DNA of 64,000 nt. Origin: Parvibaculum sp002684405 (lineage in GTDB: Bacteria > Pseudomonadota > Alphaproteobacteria > Parvibaculales > Parvibaculaceae). Of the stretch, positions 52,583-61,278 are shown piece after piece; the first letter of the stretch is position 1, and the number at the start of each line of letters is the position of its first letter. The stretch spans positions 496,001 to 560,000 of the forward strand of contig OZ223206.1 in assembly GCA_965140395.1 (NCBI GenBank). The letters run 5' to 3'. The position numbers were made by a program, and so were the translations under genes. The notes beneath the pieces were generated by a model. The model was not told the origin of the DNA, did no database searches, and worked only from the letters and a program-made list of their open reading frames with translations.

Positions 52583-53170
52583 TCAGGGGCGCGGGTCGTC
52601 GCGAAGCAGCGCGAAAACGACATGGTCGCGCCAGGCCCCGTCGATCCTGAGATAGCCCCGCGCATACCCCTCTTCCTGAAAACCGCATTTCCGCAGCACC
52701 GCCTTGGAGGGTTCGTTCTCCGGCAGGCAGGCCGCCTGTAGCCTGTGCAATTTCAGTTCCTCGAACACGTAAGGGATGAGCGCCCGCACCGCCGCGGTCG
52801 TATATCCCCTGCCCGCATGAGGTTCGCCCGCCCAATAGCCCAGCGAGCAGCATTGCTGCACCCCCCGCTGGACGCCCGAGATGGTCACGCCCCCGATCAG
52901 TTCGCCAGTCTGCTCGCGAAAGATGAAGAAGGGGTAGGCGCGGTCGTCGCGCACATCCTGCGCATAGCGGCGCAGGCGGCGGCGATAGGCATTGCGCGTC
53001 AGGTCGTCATGCGGCCAGGTCGGTTCCCAGGGTTTCAGGAAGTCCCGGCTGCGCTCGCGCAGCGTCGACCATTGCGGATAGTCGTCACTTTCCGGCCCGC
53101 GCAGATAGACCCCCTCGCCCGTAATCATGGGCGCGCTATCCGGCCGGGAAATGGATTTCAGAAATGCCAT
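52583..53170 (-). CDS. GNAT acetyltransferase, RimJ/RimL type
   Basis: This 195-residue protein has the GNAT fold of ribosomal-protein and small-molecule acetyltransferases. VYLRGPESDDYPQWSTLRERSRDFLKPWEPTW is the N-terminal part, GELIGGVTISGVQRG follows, and the acetyl-CoA loop SLGYWAGEPHAGRGYTTAAVRAL and CLPENEPSKAVLRKCGFQEEGY are clear. It resembles RimJ, but a substrate cannot be assigned. It is the last gene of the cox-thrC-M16 run, 60 bp after the peptidase gene. Confidence 0.9.
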   Translation of the reverse strand: MAFLKSISRPDSAPMITGEGVYLRGPESDDYPQWSTLRERSRDFLKPWEPTWPHDDLTRNAYRRRLRRYAQDVRDDRAYPFFIFREQTGELIGGVTISGVQRGVQQCCSLGYWAGEPHAGRGYTTAAVRALIPYVFEELKLHRLQAACLPENEPSKAVLRKCGFQEEGYARGYLRIDGAWRDHVVFALLRDDPRP

Positions 53171-53230
53171 GATGCGACGATCCCCCCGCTCAAACCCCTC
53201 TCGGCGCCCGCTTCAGGCGCTGGATTCCCT

Positions 53231-54505
53231 TCAAGGGGTGAATCTTGCCGCTATATGGTCCCTGCTTTCAAGGCCGCCGCCTTTTCCACCCAGCGGCCCC
53301 ACCGCCGCCACGGCGGGCGCGCTGCGCCGCAACAGGCGTTCGGCAAAGCGTCTGAGGGCCGCCGCATCGACCGCTTCGACCTCTGCGATCAGCTCTTCCT
53401 CGCCCGGTACGCGGCCATGGATCATGTATTGGCGGGCGATCTGCTCGGCACGGGAGGATGAGGATTCGAGGTTCATCAGCAGGCCGGCCTTGATCTGGGC
53501 CCGGGCCCGGGCGACCTCCTCCTCGGTGATGTCGGACATGGCGCGCGTCATCTCGCCGGCCAGCACCGGCACCAGTTCCGCCACGTCGTCGGGCGAGGCG
53601 CCGGCGTAAAAGCCCAGAAGCCCCGTCTCCGCGAAGGACCAGGCGAAGGAGAAGACCGAATAGCACAGGCCCCGCTTCTCCCGGATTTCCTGGAACAGGC
53701 GGGACGACATGCCGCCGCCCATCACGCCGGAGAAAACCTGAGACACATAATAATCCGGGTCGCCATAGGGCACGCCCTCGAAGGCGATGGCGAGATGGGT
53801 CTGTTCCAGATCGCGCGCCGTGCGCCGGTCGCCCGGCTCGAAATGCGCCGCCTCCATGCCGCCCGTCTTCTCGCGGGAAAGCGCGTTGAAACGCTCCTGC
53901 GCCAGCTCGACAAGCTCGGCATGGGAAACCCCGCCCGCACCCGCCAGCACCATGCCCGGCGCGTGATACCGCTCGGCGAGATAGCCGCGAAGCGCCGCGC
54001 CGTCGAAACGCGTCACGCTTTCTTCCGTCCCCAGAATGGGCCGTCCCAGCGCCTGACCGGGGAATGTCGCTTCCAGCAGATGATCGAAGACGAGATCGTC
54101 CGGCGTGTCGAGCGCCTGTCCGATTTCCGACAGGATGACGCCGCGCTCGCGCTCGATCTCCTGCGGGTCGAAAGTCGAGTTCTGCAATATGTCGGCGAGA
54201 AGATCGATCGCAAGCGGCGTATCTTCCGACAGGATGCGCGCGTGATAGGCCGTCGCCTCATGCGTGGTATGCGCGTTCAGATGCCCGCCGACCGTCTCGA
54301 TTTCCTCGGCGATGTCGAGGGCGGAGCGGCGCTGCGTGCCCTTGAAGGCCATATGCTCCAGCATGTGCGAGATGCCGTTCTGCGCCAGGCTTTCATGCCG
54401 CGCGCCTGCATCCACCCAGATGCCGACGGTCGCCGTTTTCAGATGCGGCATCGCATCGGTCAGCACCGTCATGCCGTTGTCGAGTGTGGTGATTTCCACC
54501 GCCAT
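53231..54505 (-). CDS. M16 family zinc peptidase (processing-peptidase-like)
   Basis: This 424-residue metalloprotease has the inverted zinc motif H47-M-L-E50-H51 in ISHMLEHMAFKGT, with the third ligand Glu127 exactly 76 residues on in RGVILSEIGQALD. ETVGGHLNAHTTHEATAYHA is characteristic of the mitochondrial processing peptidase beta-like branch. The C-terminal inactive half (LFQEIREKRGLCYSVFSF) is included. The ATG shares one base with the thrC stop (TGATG). The thrC-M16-GNAT order is common in Alphaproteobacteria. Confidence 0.95.
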   Translation of the reverse strand: MAVEITTLDNGMTVLTDAMPHLKTATVGIWVDAGARHESLAQNGISHMLEHMAFKGTQRRSALDIAEEIETVGGHLNAHTTHEATAYHARILSEDTPLAIDLLADILQNSTFDPQEIERERGVILSEIGQALDTPDDLVFDHLLEATFPGQALGRPILGTEESVTRFDGAALRGYLAERYHAPGMVLAGAGGVSHAELVELAQERFNALSREKTGGMEAAHFEPGDRRTARDLEQTHLAIAFEGVPYGDPDYYVSQVFSGVMGGGMSSRLFQEIREKRGLCYSVFSFAWSFAETGLLGFYAGASPDDVAELVPVLAGEMTRAMSDITEEEVARARAQIKAGLLMNLESSSSRAEQIARQYMIHGRVPGEEELIAEVEAVDAAALRRFAERLLRRSAPAVAAVGPLGGKGGGLESRDHIAARFTP

Positions 54506-55908
54506 CAGGCAGACACCGCTCTTGCTCGTTCGCGGATGAAGGCCTGCACCGCGCCGAGATCGTTGGGCAGCGCGTCGAGGCGTTCCTCGCGCTCGAAGAG
54601 ATCGGCCATGCTTTCGGGCAGCGCGGGGCGAATGCCCGTCGCCTTTTCCACCGCGTCGGGGAACTTCGCCGGATGCGCCGTCGCCAGCGTCACCATGGGC
54701 GTGGAAAGCTGCCCGCGCTCGCGCGCCGCCGCGCCGAGGCCGACCGCGCTGTGCGGATCGACCAGCTCGCCGGTCGTCTCCCACATCTCGCGCATGATGC
54801 GCGCCGTTTCGTCCTCGTCCACGCGGGCCGCGCCGAAGCTGGCGCGCATGGTTTCGAGCTGCGCCTTGTTCACGGTAAAGGCGCCGGACTGCGCAAGGCT
54901 CTGCATCAAGCGGCTCACATCCTCCGCCTTGCGGTCATAGGCGTCGAAGAGCAGCCGTTCGAAATTGGACGAAACCTGAATGTCCATGCTGGGCGACATG
55001 GTGGGCACGACCTTTTCGACTTCATAGCGTCCCGTGGCGAGCGTGCGCGCCAGGATGTCGTTCACATTGGTGGCGACGATGAGGCGCTCCACCGGCAGGC
55101 CCATCTGCTTTGCGGCATAGCCTGCGAAGACGTCGCCGAAATTGCCCGTAGGCACGGAGAAGGCGACCGAGCGCGCCGGCGCGCCCAGCGATACGGCGGC
55201 GGTGAAGTAATAGACGATCTGCGCCAGCACGCGGCCCCAATTGATGGAGTTCACACCGGCCAGCATCACCTCGTCGCGGAAGGCATGATCGTTGAACATC
55301 GCCTTCACCAGCGCCTGGCAATCGTCGAAGGAGCCTTCGATGGCGATGTTGTGCACATTGGCGTCGAGCACGGTCGTCATCTGGCGGCGCTGCACGTCGG
55401 ACACGCGGCCCTTCGGGTGCATGATGAAGATGTCGCTCGTCTCGCGGCCCCGGAAGGCCTCGATCGCCGCCGAGCCCGTATCGCCCGAGGTCGCGCCGAC
55501 AATGGTGATCTTCGATCCGCGCTTCTTCAGCACATGGTCGAACATGCGCGACAGGATCTGCATCGCCACATCCTTGAAGGCGAGCGTCGGCCCGTGGAAA
55601 AGCTCCAGCAGCCAGTCGTTCGCGCCCGTCTGGACGAGCGGCGTCACCGCGCGATGGCGGAAGGTCGCATAGGCCTCGCGCACCATCTCGGCCAGTTCGT
55701 CTTCGGGGATCGCGCCATCGACATAGGGCGCCATGATGCGGACCGCGGTTTCCTCGTAAGTGAGACCGGCCAGCGCCTCGATTTCGCCGCTGCCAAGGCG
55801 CGGCCATTCGGCGGGCACGTAAAGCCCGCCATCGCGCGCAAGGCCCGTCAGCAGCGCATCGTCGAATTCAAGCTCCGGGGCCGCGCCCCGCGTGCTCACA
55901 TATTTCAC
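54505..55908 (-). CDS. thrC: threonine synthase
   Basis: This 467-residue PLP enzyme converts O-phosphohomoserine to threonine. It starts at a GTG (KYVSTRGAAPELEFDDALLTGLARDGGLYVP) preceded by a GGAGA site. The PLP lysine, Lys112, is in LELFHGPTLAFKDVAMQ, and VGATSGDTGSAAIEAFRG binds phosphate. FSVPTGNFGDVFAGYAAKQMG and the C-terminal domain are typical of the long type 2 enzymes. It follows surf1 by about 200 bp and overlaps the M16 gene. Confidence 0.97.
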   Translation of the reverse strand: MKYVSTRGAAPELEFDDALLTGLARDGGLYVPAEWPRLGSGEIEALAGLTYEETAVRIMAPYVDGAIPEDELAEMVREAYATFRHRAVTPLVQTGANDWLLELFHGPTLAFKDVAMQILSRMFDHVLKKRGSKITIVGATSGDTGSAAIEAFRGRETSDIFIMHPKGRVSDVQRRQMTTVLDANVHNIAIEGSFDDCQALVKAMFNDHAFRDEVMLAGVNSINWGRVLAQIVYYFTAAVSLGAPARSVAFSVPTGNFGDVFAGYAAKQMGLPVERLIVATNVNDILARTLATGRYEVEKVVPTMSPSMDIQVSSNFERLLFDAYDRKAEDVSRLMQSLAQSGAFTVNKAQLETMRASFGAARVDEDETARIMREMWETTGELVDPHSAVGLGAAARERGQLSTPMVTLATAHPAKFPDAVEKATGIRPALPESMADLFEREERLDALPNDLGAVQAFIRERARAVSA

Positions 55909-56055
55909 CGGCGTCTCCAAGGATTTCGACCGGACGGCGATCCATTCCGCCCGCCAATCGCGGCGTAACCTATCGCCGCGCGGTGAGGAAGGCAATCGGG
56001 GGTAAGGAGGTACGGCAACGATGATGTGAATGGGTTTTCACTTCATACGTTTTTC

Positions 56056-56084
56056 GTCATGCCCCGGACAAGCCCGGCCATGAC
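56056..56084. repeat. palindromic half-element, probable deletion hybrid
   Basis: GTCATGCCCCGGACAAG followed by CCCGGCCATGAC joins the left end of the inverted module (25981) to the right end of its other hairpin, as if the middle had been lost. It lies between surf1 and thrC. Confidence 0.65.
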
Positions 56085-56112
56085 GGGTCGGCTTGGGGAC
56101 TGCATATCGTCC

Positions 56113-56865
56113 CTACCCCTTCGGTCGACCGACCCGCCCCCGCGCCACATGGAAGGCGATATAGATGCCCAGCAGCACGACCGCGAGGCCGTACCAGGTC
56201 ATCGCATAGTCGAGATGATTGTTGGGCAGGTCGATCCGGGTCCGGCCGGGTTTGGGCCATGTGCCGTCGGGCACCTTGCCGTCCGCCTCGATCAGGAAGG
56301 GCGCCACCGGGCTCACCTCAGCGGCCTCGGCCATCGTTGCGATATCGCGCACCATCCAGATGTTTCGCTGCGGATCGTCGGCGGCGGAGAAGGCGCTGCG
56401 CTGTTCGCTCCGGCGCAGATAACCCGTGATTGTGACCTCGCCTTCCGGCTCGCTGCCGGGGCGTTTTGCCGGATCGGCCAGCGCCTGCGGCACGAAGCCC
56501 CGGTCCACCAGCACATAGGCGCCCTCGTCGCCCGGACTGTCCAGCTTCAACGGCGTGATGAGCGCAAAACCGGGCTGGCTCGTGTCGCGATCCTGCGTGA
56601 AATAGCGCATCTCGCGGTCATTGAGGAAATGCCCCGTGACCGTGAAGGGGCGGTATTCGAGATTGTCGAGATCGAGCGAGGCCCAGTCCTTCCGCGGCGG
56701 CAGCGGACGCGGCGTTTCCGCCATGCGGGCTTCCATTCGCGCGATGAGATCCGTCTTCCAGTGCAGGCGCTGCACCTGCCAGGTGCCGAGCCCGAGCAGG
56801 ATGGGCAGCATGACGAGCGTCAGAACCGTGGGCCAGAGAAGCGGCCTGAAAACCCCGTTGCTCAC
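56113..56865 (-). CDS. SURF1 family cytochrome oxidase assembly protein
   Basis: This 250-residue protein assists heme insertion into cytochrome oxidase subunit I. Two membrane helices bracket a periplasmic domain: LLWPTVLTLVMLPILLGLGTWQVQRLHWKTDLI at the start and HLDYAMTWYGLAVVLLGIYIAF at the end. The intervening RPFTVTGHFLNDREMRYF, VLVDRGFVPQ and GYLRRSEQ are characteristic. Its start overlaps the DUF983 gene by ATGA. It closes the cox assembly part of the operon. Confidence 0.95.
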   Translation of the reverse strand: MSNGVFRPLLWPTVLTLVMLPILLGLGTWQVQRLHWKTDLIARMEARMAETPRPLPPRKDWASLDLDNLEYRPFTVTGHFLNDREMRYFTQDRDTSQPGFALITPLKLDSPGDEGAYVLVDRGFVPQALADPAKRPGSEPEGEVTITGYLRRSEQRSAFSAADDPQRNIWMVRDIATMAEAAEVSPVAPFLIEADGKVPDGTWPKPGRTRIDLPNNHLDYAMTWYGLAVVLLGIYIAFHVARGRVGRPKG

Positions 56866-57263
56866 TTCGCGTCCCCGTCATCCTGCGTCTCCACCACATC
56901 GTGCAGACGTCCTTCCCGCGCGGAGTGGCGGTATTGCTGCGCGACCAGCCAGCCCTTCAGCGGGCGCAGAAGCCCGAGCGGCAGAATGAGGATGAGCGGG
57001 ATCCACAGCACGGCGTGGACCCAGTAGGGCGGGTGCCAGGTGAATTCCACCCAGAGCGCAAGCCCGACGACGATGAAACCCACGATCATCATGATGAAGA
57101 CCGCCGGTCCGTCGCCCGCATCGGCAAAGCCATAGTCGAGATCGCAGACATCGCATTTCGGCTTGAGGTCGAGAAAGCCCTTGAAGAGCCGGCCTTCCCC
57201 GCAGCGCGGGCAGCGGGCGCGAAGCCCTGCGCTTACCGGCGAGACGTCCTTTTTCTCTTCCAT
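56862..57263 (-). CDS. DUF983 membrane protein
   Basis: This 133-residue protein has a zinc-ribbon-like N-terminus with CPRCGEGRLF (Cys18, Cys21) and CDVCDLDYG (Cys37, Cys40). Two membrane helices follow, AVFIMMIVGFIVVGLALWVEF and WVHAVLWIPLILILPLGLLRPLKGW. DUF983 genes sit with cytochrome oxidase genes in many Alphaproteobacteria and are presumed assembly factors. It is coupled to surf1 by ATGA and lies 113 bp after coxC. Confidence 0.92.
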   Translation of the reverse strand: MEEKKDVSPVSAGLRARCPRCGEGRLFKGFLDLKPKCDVCDLDYGFADAGDGPAVFIMMIVGFIVVGLALWVEFTWHPPYWVHAVLWIPLILILPLGLLRPLKGWLVAQQYRHSAREGRLHDVVETQDDGDAK

Positions 57264-57301
57264 ATCCTTGCCCTTCCAAGCGGGTGAGTACGAAACGATA
57301 A

Positions 57302-57333
57302 GGGGCGGGCCCGCATCCTCGCGGCCCCGCCCC
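57302..57333 (-). other. hairpin between coxC and the DUF983 gene
   Basis: GGGGCGGGCCCGC and GCGGCCCCGCCCC pair with one mismatch in the gap after coxC. No clear T-tract follows, so it may reduce or shield the transcript rather than end it. Confidence 0.55.
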
Positions 57334-57376
57334 CTCTTGTTCCCGGTCCGGGCGGCTTAAAGCGCCCGGCGCGAAT

Positions 57377-58219
57377 TCAGTGCCCGGCGGCAGCCGCGCC
57401 GCCTGCCGAACCCCAGATATAGATGCTGGCAAACAGGAACAGCCAGACCACGTCCACGAAGTGCCAGTACCAGGCCGCCGCTTCGAAGCCGAAATGCGCC
57501 TTCGGCGTGAACGCGCCGCCCGCGGCGCGGATCAGGCAGACGATCAGGAAGATCGTGCCGACGATCACATGGAAGCCGTGGAAACCGGTCGCCATGAAGA
57601 AGGTCGCGCCATAGATGTTGCCCGCGAAGGAGAAGGCGGCGTGATGATATTCATAGGCCTGCACGGTGGTGAAGATCAGGCCCAGAATGACGGTGGCCAG
57701 CAGGCCCTGCACGAGGCCCTTGCGGTCGTCATGCAGCAGCGCGTGATGCGCCCAGGTCACCGTGGTGCCCGAGGTCAGCAGGATCAGCGTGTTGATCAGC
57801 GGCAGATGCCAGGGGTCGAAGACCTCGATGCCCTGGGGCGGCCAGTGACCGCCGGTAAAGGCGACGCGCGCGGCCTGAATGTGCTCGCCGGTAAACAGGC
57901 TCGCATCGAAGAAGGCCCAGAACCAGGCGACGAAGAACATCACTTCCGACGCGATGAACAGGATCATGCCGTAGCGCAGGTGAAGCTGCACCACCGGCGT
58001 ATGATCGCCTTGATTGCCTTCGCGGATCACATCGCGCCACCAGCCGAACATGGTGTAGAGCACGATGGCCAGGCCGATCAGCGCGAACCAGGGCTGCGCG
58101 CCGTGGAACCACTCGATCGCACCGGCCGCCATCACAAAGGCGCCGACCGAACCGACAAACGGCCAGGGGCTCGGATTGACCAGGTGATAGTCGTGATGTT
58201 TGCTGTGGGCGTCAGCCAT
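57377..58219 (-). CDS. coxC: cytochrome c oxidase subunit III
   Basis: This 280-residue subunit stabilises proton uptake by the aa3 oxidase. It begins HHDYHLVNPSPWPFVGSVGAFVMA. It then has GDHTPVVQLHLRYGMILFIASEVMFFVAWFWAFFDASL with the conserved Glu, TTVTWAHHALL, and ATGFHGFHVIVGTIFLIVCL. Seven hydrophobic segments can be drawn. It lies about 100 bp after coxF. In most relatives ctaG would sit between them, and here there is no room for it. Confidence 0.97.
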   Translation of the reverse strand: MADAHSKHHDYHLVNPSPWPFVGSVGAFVMAAGAIEWFHGAQPWFALIGLAIVLYTMFGWWRDVIREGNQGDHTPVVQLHLRYGMILFIASEVMFFVAWFWAFFDASLFTGEHIQAARVAFTGGHWPPQGIEVFDPWHLPLINTLILLTSGTTVTWAHHALLHDDRKGLVQGLLATVILGLIFTTVQAYEYHHAAFSFAGNIYGATFFMATGFHGFHVIVGTIFLIVCLIRAAGGAFTPKAHFGFEAAAWYWHFVDVVWLFLFASIYIWGSAGGAAAAGH

Positions 58220-58320
58220 TTCCCCTCATCTCCACTTCACGTTTCCGGGCGCTCCGGGCGCCCCAAGAAACCGGCATATACCAGTCCGATTATATCGCGC
58301 TTGGAAGGCAGCGCATCCCG

Positions 58321-58524
58321 TCACAACGGACGGCTTGCGATATTGCCCCCGAGCTTGGCGATGGTGACGACGAAAAACAGCACCACCAAGGCCACCAGCA
58401 CCCAGGCAATCGCGACATTGCGCTGCCTGCGGCGCTTCACCATTGCCTCATCCCAGTGCGGCGCCTCGATCTTGTGGCGGTTCCGCTCCCGGGCTTCTTC
58501 TGTCGTCTCTTCCTCGCCGCTCAT
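58321..58524 (-). CDS. small CoxF-like membrane protein
   Basis: This 67-residue protein has a charged N-terminus (EEETTEEARERNRHKIEAPHWDEAMVKRRRQRN) and one membrane helix, VAIAWVLVALVVLFFVVTIAKLG. It matches by position and form the small CoxF protein found after ctaB in alphaproteobacterial oxidase operons. Its ATG overlaps the ctaB stop by four bases. The role is presumed to be in oxidase assembly. Confidence 0.82.
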   Translation of the reverse strand: MSGEEETTEEARERNRHKIEAPHWDEAMVKRRRQRNVAIAWVLVALVVLFFVVTIAKLGGNIASRPL

Positions 58525-59489
58525 GAAAAGACCGGCGCAATCCCCGCCATCTTCTCGACCAGCAGGAGCGAGAAGATGAGGAAGAGATAAAGGATCGAAA
58601 ATCCGAAAAGCCGCATCGCGGCCTTGTTCCGGGCCGTGATGTCGCCATCGGCCGCCGGCGCGGTGCGCGCCAGGCGCGCGGCGAGCGCCAGGAAAATGAG
58701 ACCGAGGGCTGTCGTCACGCCCGCATAGAGCCATCCGGCAAAGCCGAGCGCCACCGGCGACAGGGTGACGGGCACCAGCAGCAGCGAATAGAGCATGATC
58801 TGGCGGCGCGTCTCGCGCTCGCCCGCCACGACGGGCAGCATCGGCACGCCCACCTCTTCATAGTCGCCCGACTTGCAGAGCGCGAGCGCCCAGAAATGCG
58901 GCGGCGTCCACATGAAGATAATGAGAAAGAGAGAGATCGACTGGAGCGACACATCGCCCGTCACCGCCGCCCAGGCGATCATGGGCGGGAAAGCGCCTGC
59001 CGCGCCGCCGATCACGATGTTCTGCGGCGTGGAGCGCTTCAGCCACATCGTATAGACGACGGCATAAAAGAAGATGGTGAAGGCGAGCAGCGCGGCGGCC
59101 GTCCAGTTGACGAGCGCACCCATGACGAAGACCGAGCCCGCCGCCATTACCGTGCCGAAGACGGCCGCCTCCTGCGGCGTCACGCGGCCCGACGGAATGG
59201 GGCGCGTTCTGGTGCGCGTCATGCGGGCGTCGATATCGGCGTCGTACCACATGTTCAGCGCGCCGGAGGCCCCTGCCCCGACCGCGATGCACAACAGCGC
59301 GGTGAAGCCGATGACCGGGTTGATCCCGCCCGGCGCCACGACGAGGCCCACCAGCGCGGTGAAGATGACCAGCGACATGACGCGCGGCTTCAGCAGCTCG
59401 AAGAAATCTCCGGCCGTGCCCATGCCGCCCTGAGCGGAGGCGATGGAGCCGTCGGCGAATTCCGTATCTGTGAAGGCCGTATCGGACAT
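58521..59489 (-). CDS. ctaB: protoheme IX farnesyltransferase (heme O synthase)
   Basis: This 322-residue polytopic enzyme farnesylates heme B to heme O, on the way to heme A for CoxA. The prenyl-binding motif NMWYDADIDARMTRTRTRPIPSG is clear, as is the second acidic region LALCKSGDYEEVGVPMLPVVAG. About nine hydrophobic segments are present. The N-terminal 25 residues are acidic and variable. It lies between coxA and coxF. The farnesyl donor pathway connects to the MEP genes ispE and ispH elsewhere in the window. Confidence 0.96.
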   Translation of the reverse strand: MSDTAFTDTEFADGSIASAQGGMGTAGDFFELLKPRVMSLVIFTALVGLVVAPGGINPVIGFTALLCIAVGAGASGALNMWYDADIDARMTRTRTRPIPSGRVTPQEAAVFGTVMAAGSVFVMGALVNWTAAALLAFTIFFYAVVYTMWLKRSTPQNIVIGGAAGAFPPMIAWAAVTGDVSLQSISLFLIIFMWTPPHFWALALCKSGDYEEVGVPMLPVVAGERETRRQIMLYSLLLVPVTLSPVALGFAGWLYAGVTTALGLIFLALAARLARTAPAADGDITARNKAAMRLFGFSILYLFLIFSLLLVEKMAGIAPVFS

Positions 59490-59578
59490 TTAGAGGCCGG
59501 TCCCCAGCATTGTCTTGAGAAAACTCGTTTCCGAATTCAAACCGTCCGCCCCCGCAAACGGGGAGGGACGAAGATGCT

Positions 59579-59600
59579 CCGGCCGGGTTGCCCCGGCCGG
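59579..59600 (-). other. hairpin between coxA and ctaB
   Basis: CCGGCCGGG, a short loop and CCCCGGCCGG form a strong stem 15 bases after the coxA stop, without a T-run. It could lower ctaB expression relative to coxBA or stabilise the coxA mRNA. Confidence 0.5.
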
Positions 59601-59614
59601 AAAGCGTTTCGTTC

Positions 59615-61219
59615 TTACTTGATCCGCGGCAGTTCGGAGAACTGATGGAAGGGCGGCGGAGAGGACAGCGTCCACTCCAGCGTCGTTGCGCCCTCGCCCC
59701 ACGGATTGTCGGCTGCCTTCTGCTTGCGGATGAACGCGAGCGCCATGCCGATGAAGAAGATGCCGAGCGCGGCTGCCGAGATATAGGCACCGATGGAGGA
59801 GATGAAGTTCCAGAAGGCGAACGCATCCGGATAATCCACATAGCGGCGCGGCATGCCCTGCAGACCGAGGAAGTGCTGCGGGAAGAAGATCATGTTCACA
59901 CCGATGAACGTGACCCAGAAGTGCAGCTTGGCCCAGAACTCGGAATACATGTAGCCGAACATTTTCGGGAACCAGTAGTACCAGCCCGCGAAGATGGAGA
60001 ACACGGCACCGAGCGACAGCACGTAGTGGAAATGCGCCACCACGTAATAGGTGTCATGCAGCACGCGGTCCGCACCGGCATTGGCGAGCACGACGCCCGT
60101 CACACCGCCGACCGTGAACAGGAAGATGAAGCCGAAGGCCCAGAGCATCGGCGCCTTGAACTCGATGGAGCCGCCCCACATCGTGGCGATCCAGGAGAAG
60201 ATCTTCACGCCCGTCGGCACCGCGATCACCATGGTGGCCGCGACGAAATAGGCCTGCGTGTTGACCGAAAGGCCGACCGTGTACATGTGATGCGCCCAGA
60301 CGATGAAGCCCACCACGCCGATCGCGACCATGGCGTAGGCCATGCCGAGATAGCCGAACACGGGCTTGCGCGAGAAGGTCGAGACGATCTGGCTGATCAT
60401 GCCGAAGCCCGGCAGGATCATGATGTACACCTCGGGGTGACCGAAGAACCAGAACAGATGCTGGAACAGGATCGGGTCGCCACCGCCGGAGGGCTCGAAG
60501 AAGGTCGTGCCGAAATTGCGGTCCGTCAGCAGCATGGTGATGCCGCCTGCGAGAACCGGCAGGGCCAGCAGCAGCAGGAAGGCGGTCACGAGCACCGACC
60601 AGACGAAGAGCGGCATCTTGTGCAGCGTCATGCCCGGGGCGCGCATGTTGAAGATGGTGGTGATGAAGTTGATCGCACCCAGGATCGACGAGGCGCCGGC
60701 GAGATGGAGCGACAGGATCGCGAAGTCCATGGCCGGTCCGGGCGAACCCGTGGTGGAAAGCGGCGGGTAGATCGTCCAGCCGCCGCCGAAGCCGTTCGAG
60801 CCGACCATGCCGGGCACGAAGAGCGAGACGACGAGCAGGCCGAAGGCCGCCACGAGAAGCCAGAACGAGATGTTGTTCATCCGCGGGAAGGCCATGTCCG
60901 GCGCGCCGATCATGATGGGCACGAACCAGTTGCCGAAACCGCCGATCATCGCGGGCATCACCATGAAGAAGATCATGATGAGACCATGCGCGGTGATGAA
61001 AACGTTATAGAGCTCGACGTTCGAGAAGATCTGGATCCCCGGCTCCATCAGCTCGGCGCGCATGGCGACCGAGAGAGCGCCGCCGATCACGCCGGCCATG
61101 ATCGCGAACAACAGGTACATCGTGCCGATGTCCTTGTGGTTCGTCGAATAAAGGTAACGGCGCCAACCGGTGGGATGATCCTCGTGTTCGGCGTGCGCGC
61201 CAGCAGCTTGCCCTGCCAT
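59615..61219 (-). CDS. coxA: cytochrome c oxidase subunit I (aa3 type)
   Basis: This 534-residue catalytic subunit holds heme a and the heme a3-CuB site. WRRYLYSTNHKDIGTMYLLFA opens it. GGGDPILFQHLFWFFGHPEVYIMILPGFG carries the CuB histidine, the cross-linked tyrosine and the proton-channel glutamate of A-type oxidases, and YYVVAHFHYVLSLGAVFSI holds the heme histidines. Twelve hydrophobic segments fit. It follows coxB by 59 bp. Confidence 0.98.
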   Translation of the reverse strand: MAGQAAGAHAEHEDHPTGWRRYLYSTNHKDIGTMYLLFAIMAGVIGGALSVAMRAELMEPGIQIFSNVELYNVFITAHGLIMIFFMVMPAMIGGFGNWFVPIMIGAPDMAFPRMNNISFWLLVAAFGLLVVSLFVPGMVGSNGFGGGWTIYPPLSTTGSPGPAMDFAILSLHLAGASSILGAINFITTIFNMRAPGMTLHKMPLFVWSVLVTAFLLLLALPVLAGGITMLLTDRNFGTTFFEPSGGGDPILFQHLFWFFGHPEVYIMILPGFGMISQIVSTFSRKPVFGYLGMAYAMVAIGVVGFIVWAHHMYTVGLSVNTQAYFVAATMVIAVPTGVKIFSWIATMWGGSIEFKAPMLWAFGFIFLFTVGGVTGVVLANAGADRVLHDTYYVVAHFHYVLSLGAVFSIFAGWYYWFPKMFGYMYSEFWAKLHFWVTFIGVNMIFFPQHFLGLQGMPRRYVDYPDAFAFWNFISSIGAYISAAALGIFFIGMALAFIRKQKAADNPWGEGATTLEWTLSSPPPFHQFSELPRIK

Positions 61220-61278
61220 ATTTCTACCCTTCGTTTCTCAACACTTGTTCGCGAACTTGCCTAAAGCGGTCTTTGGCC

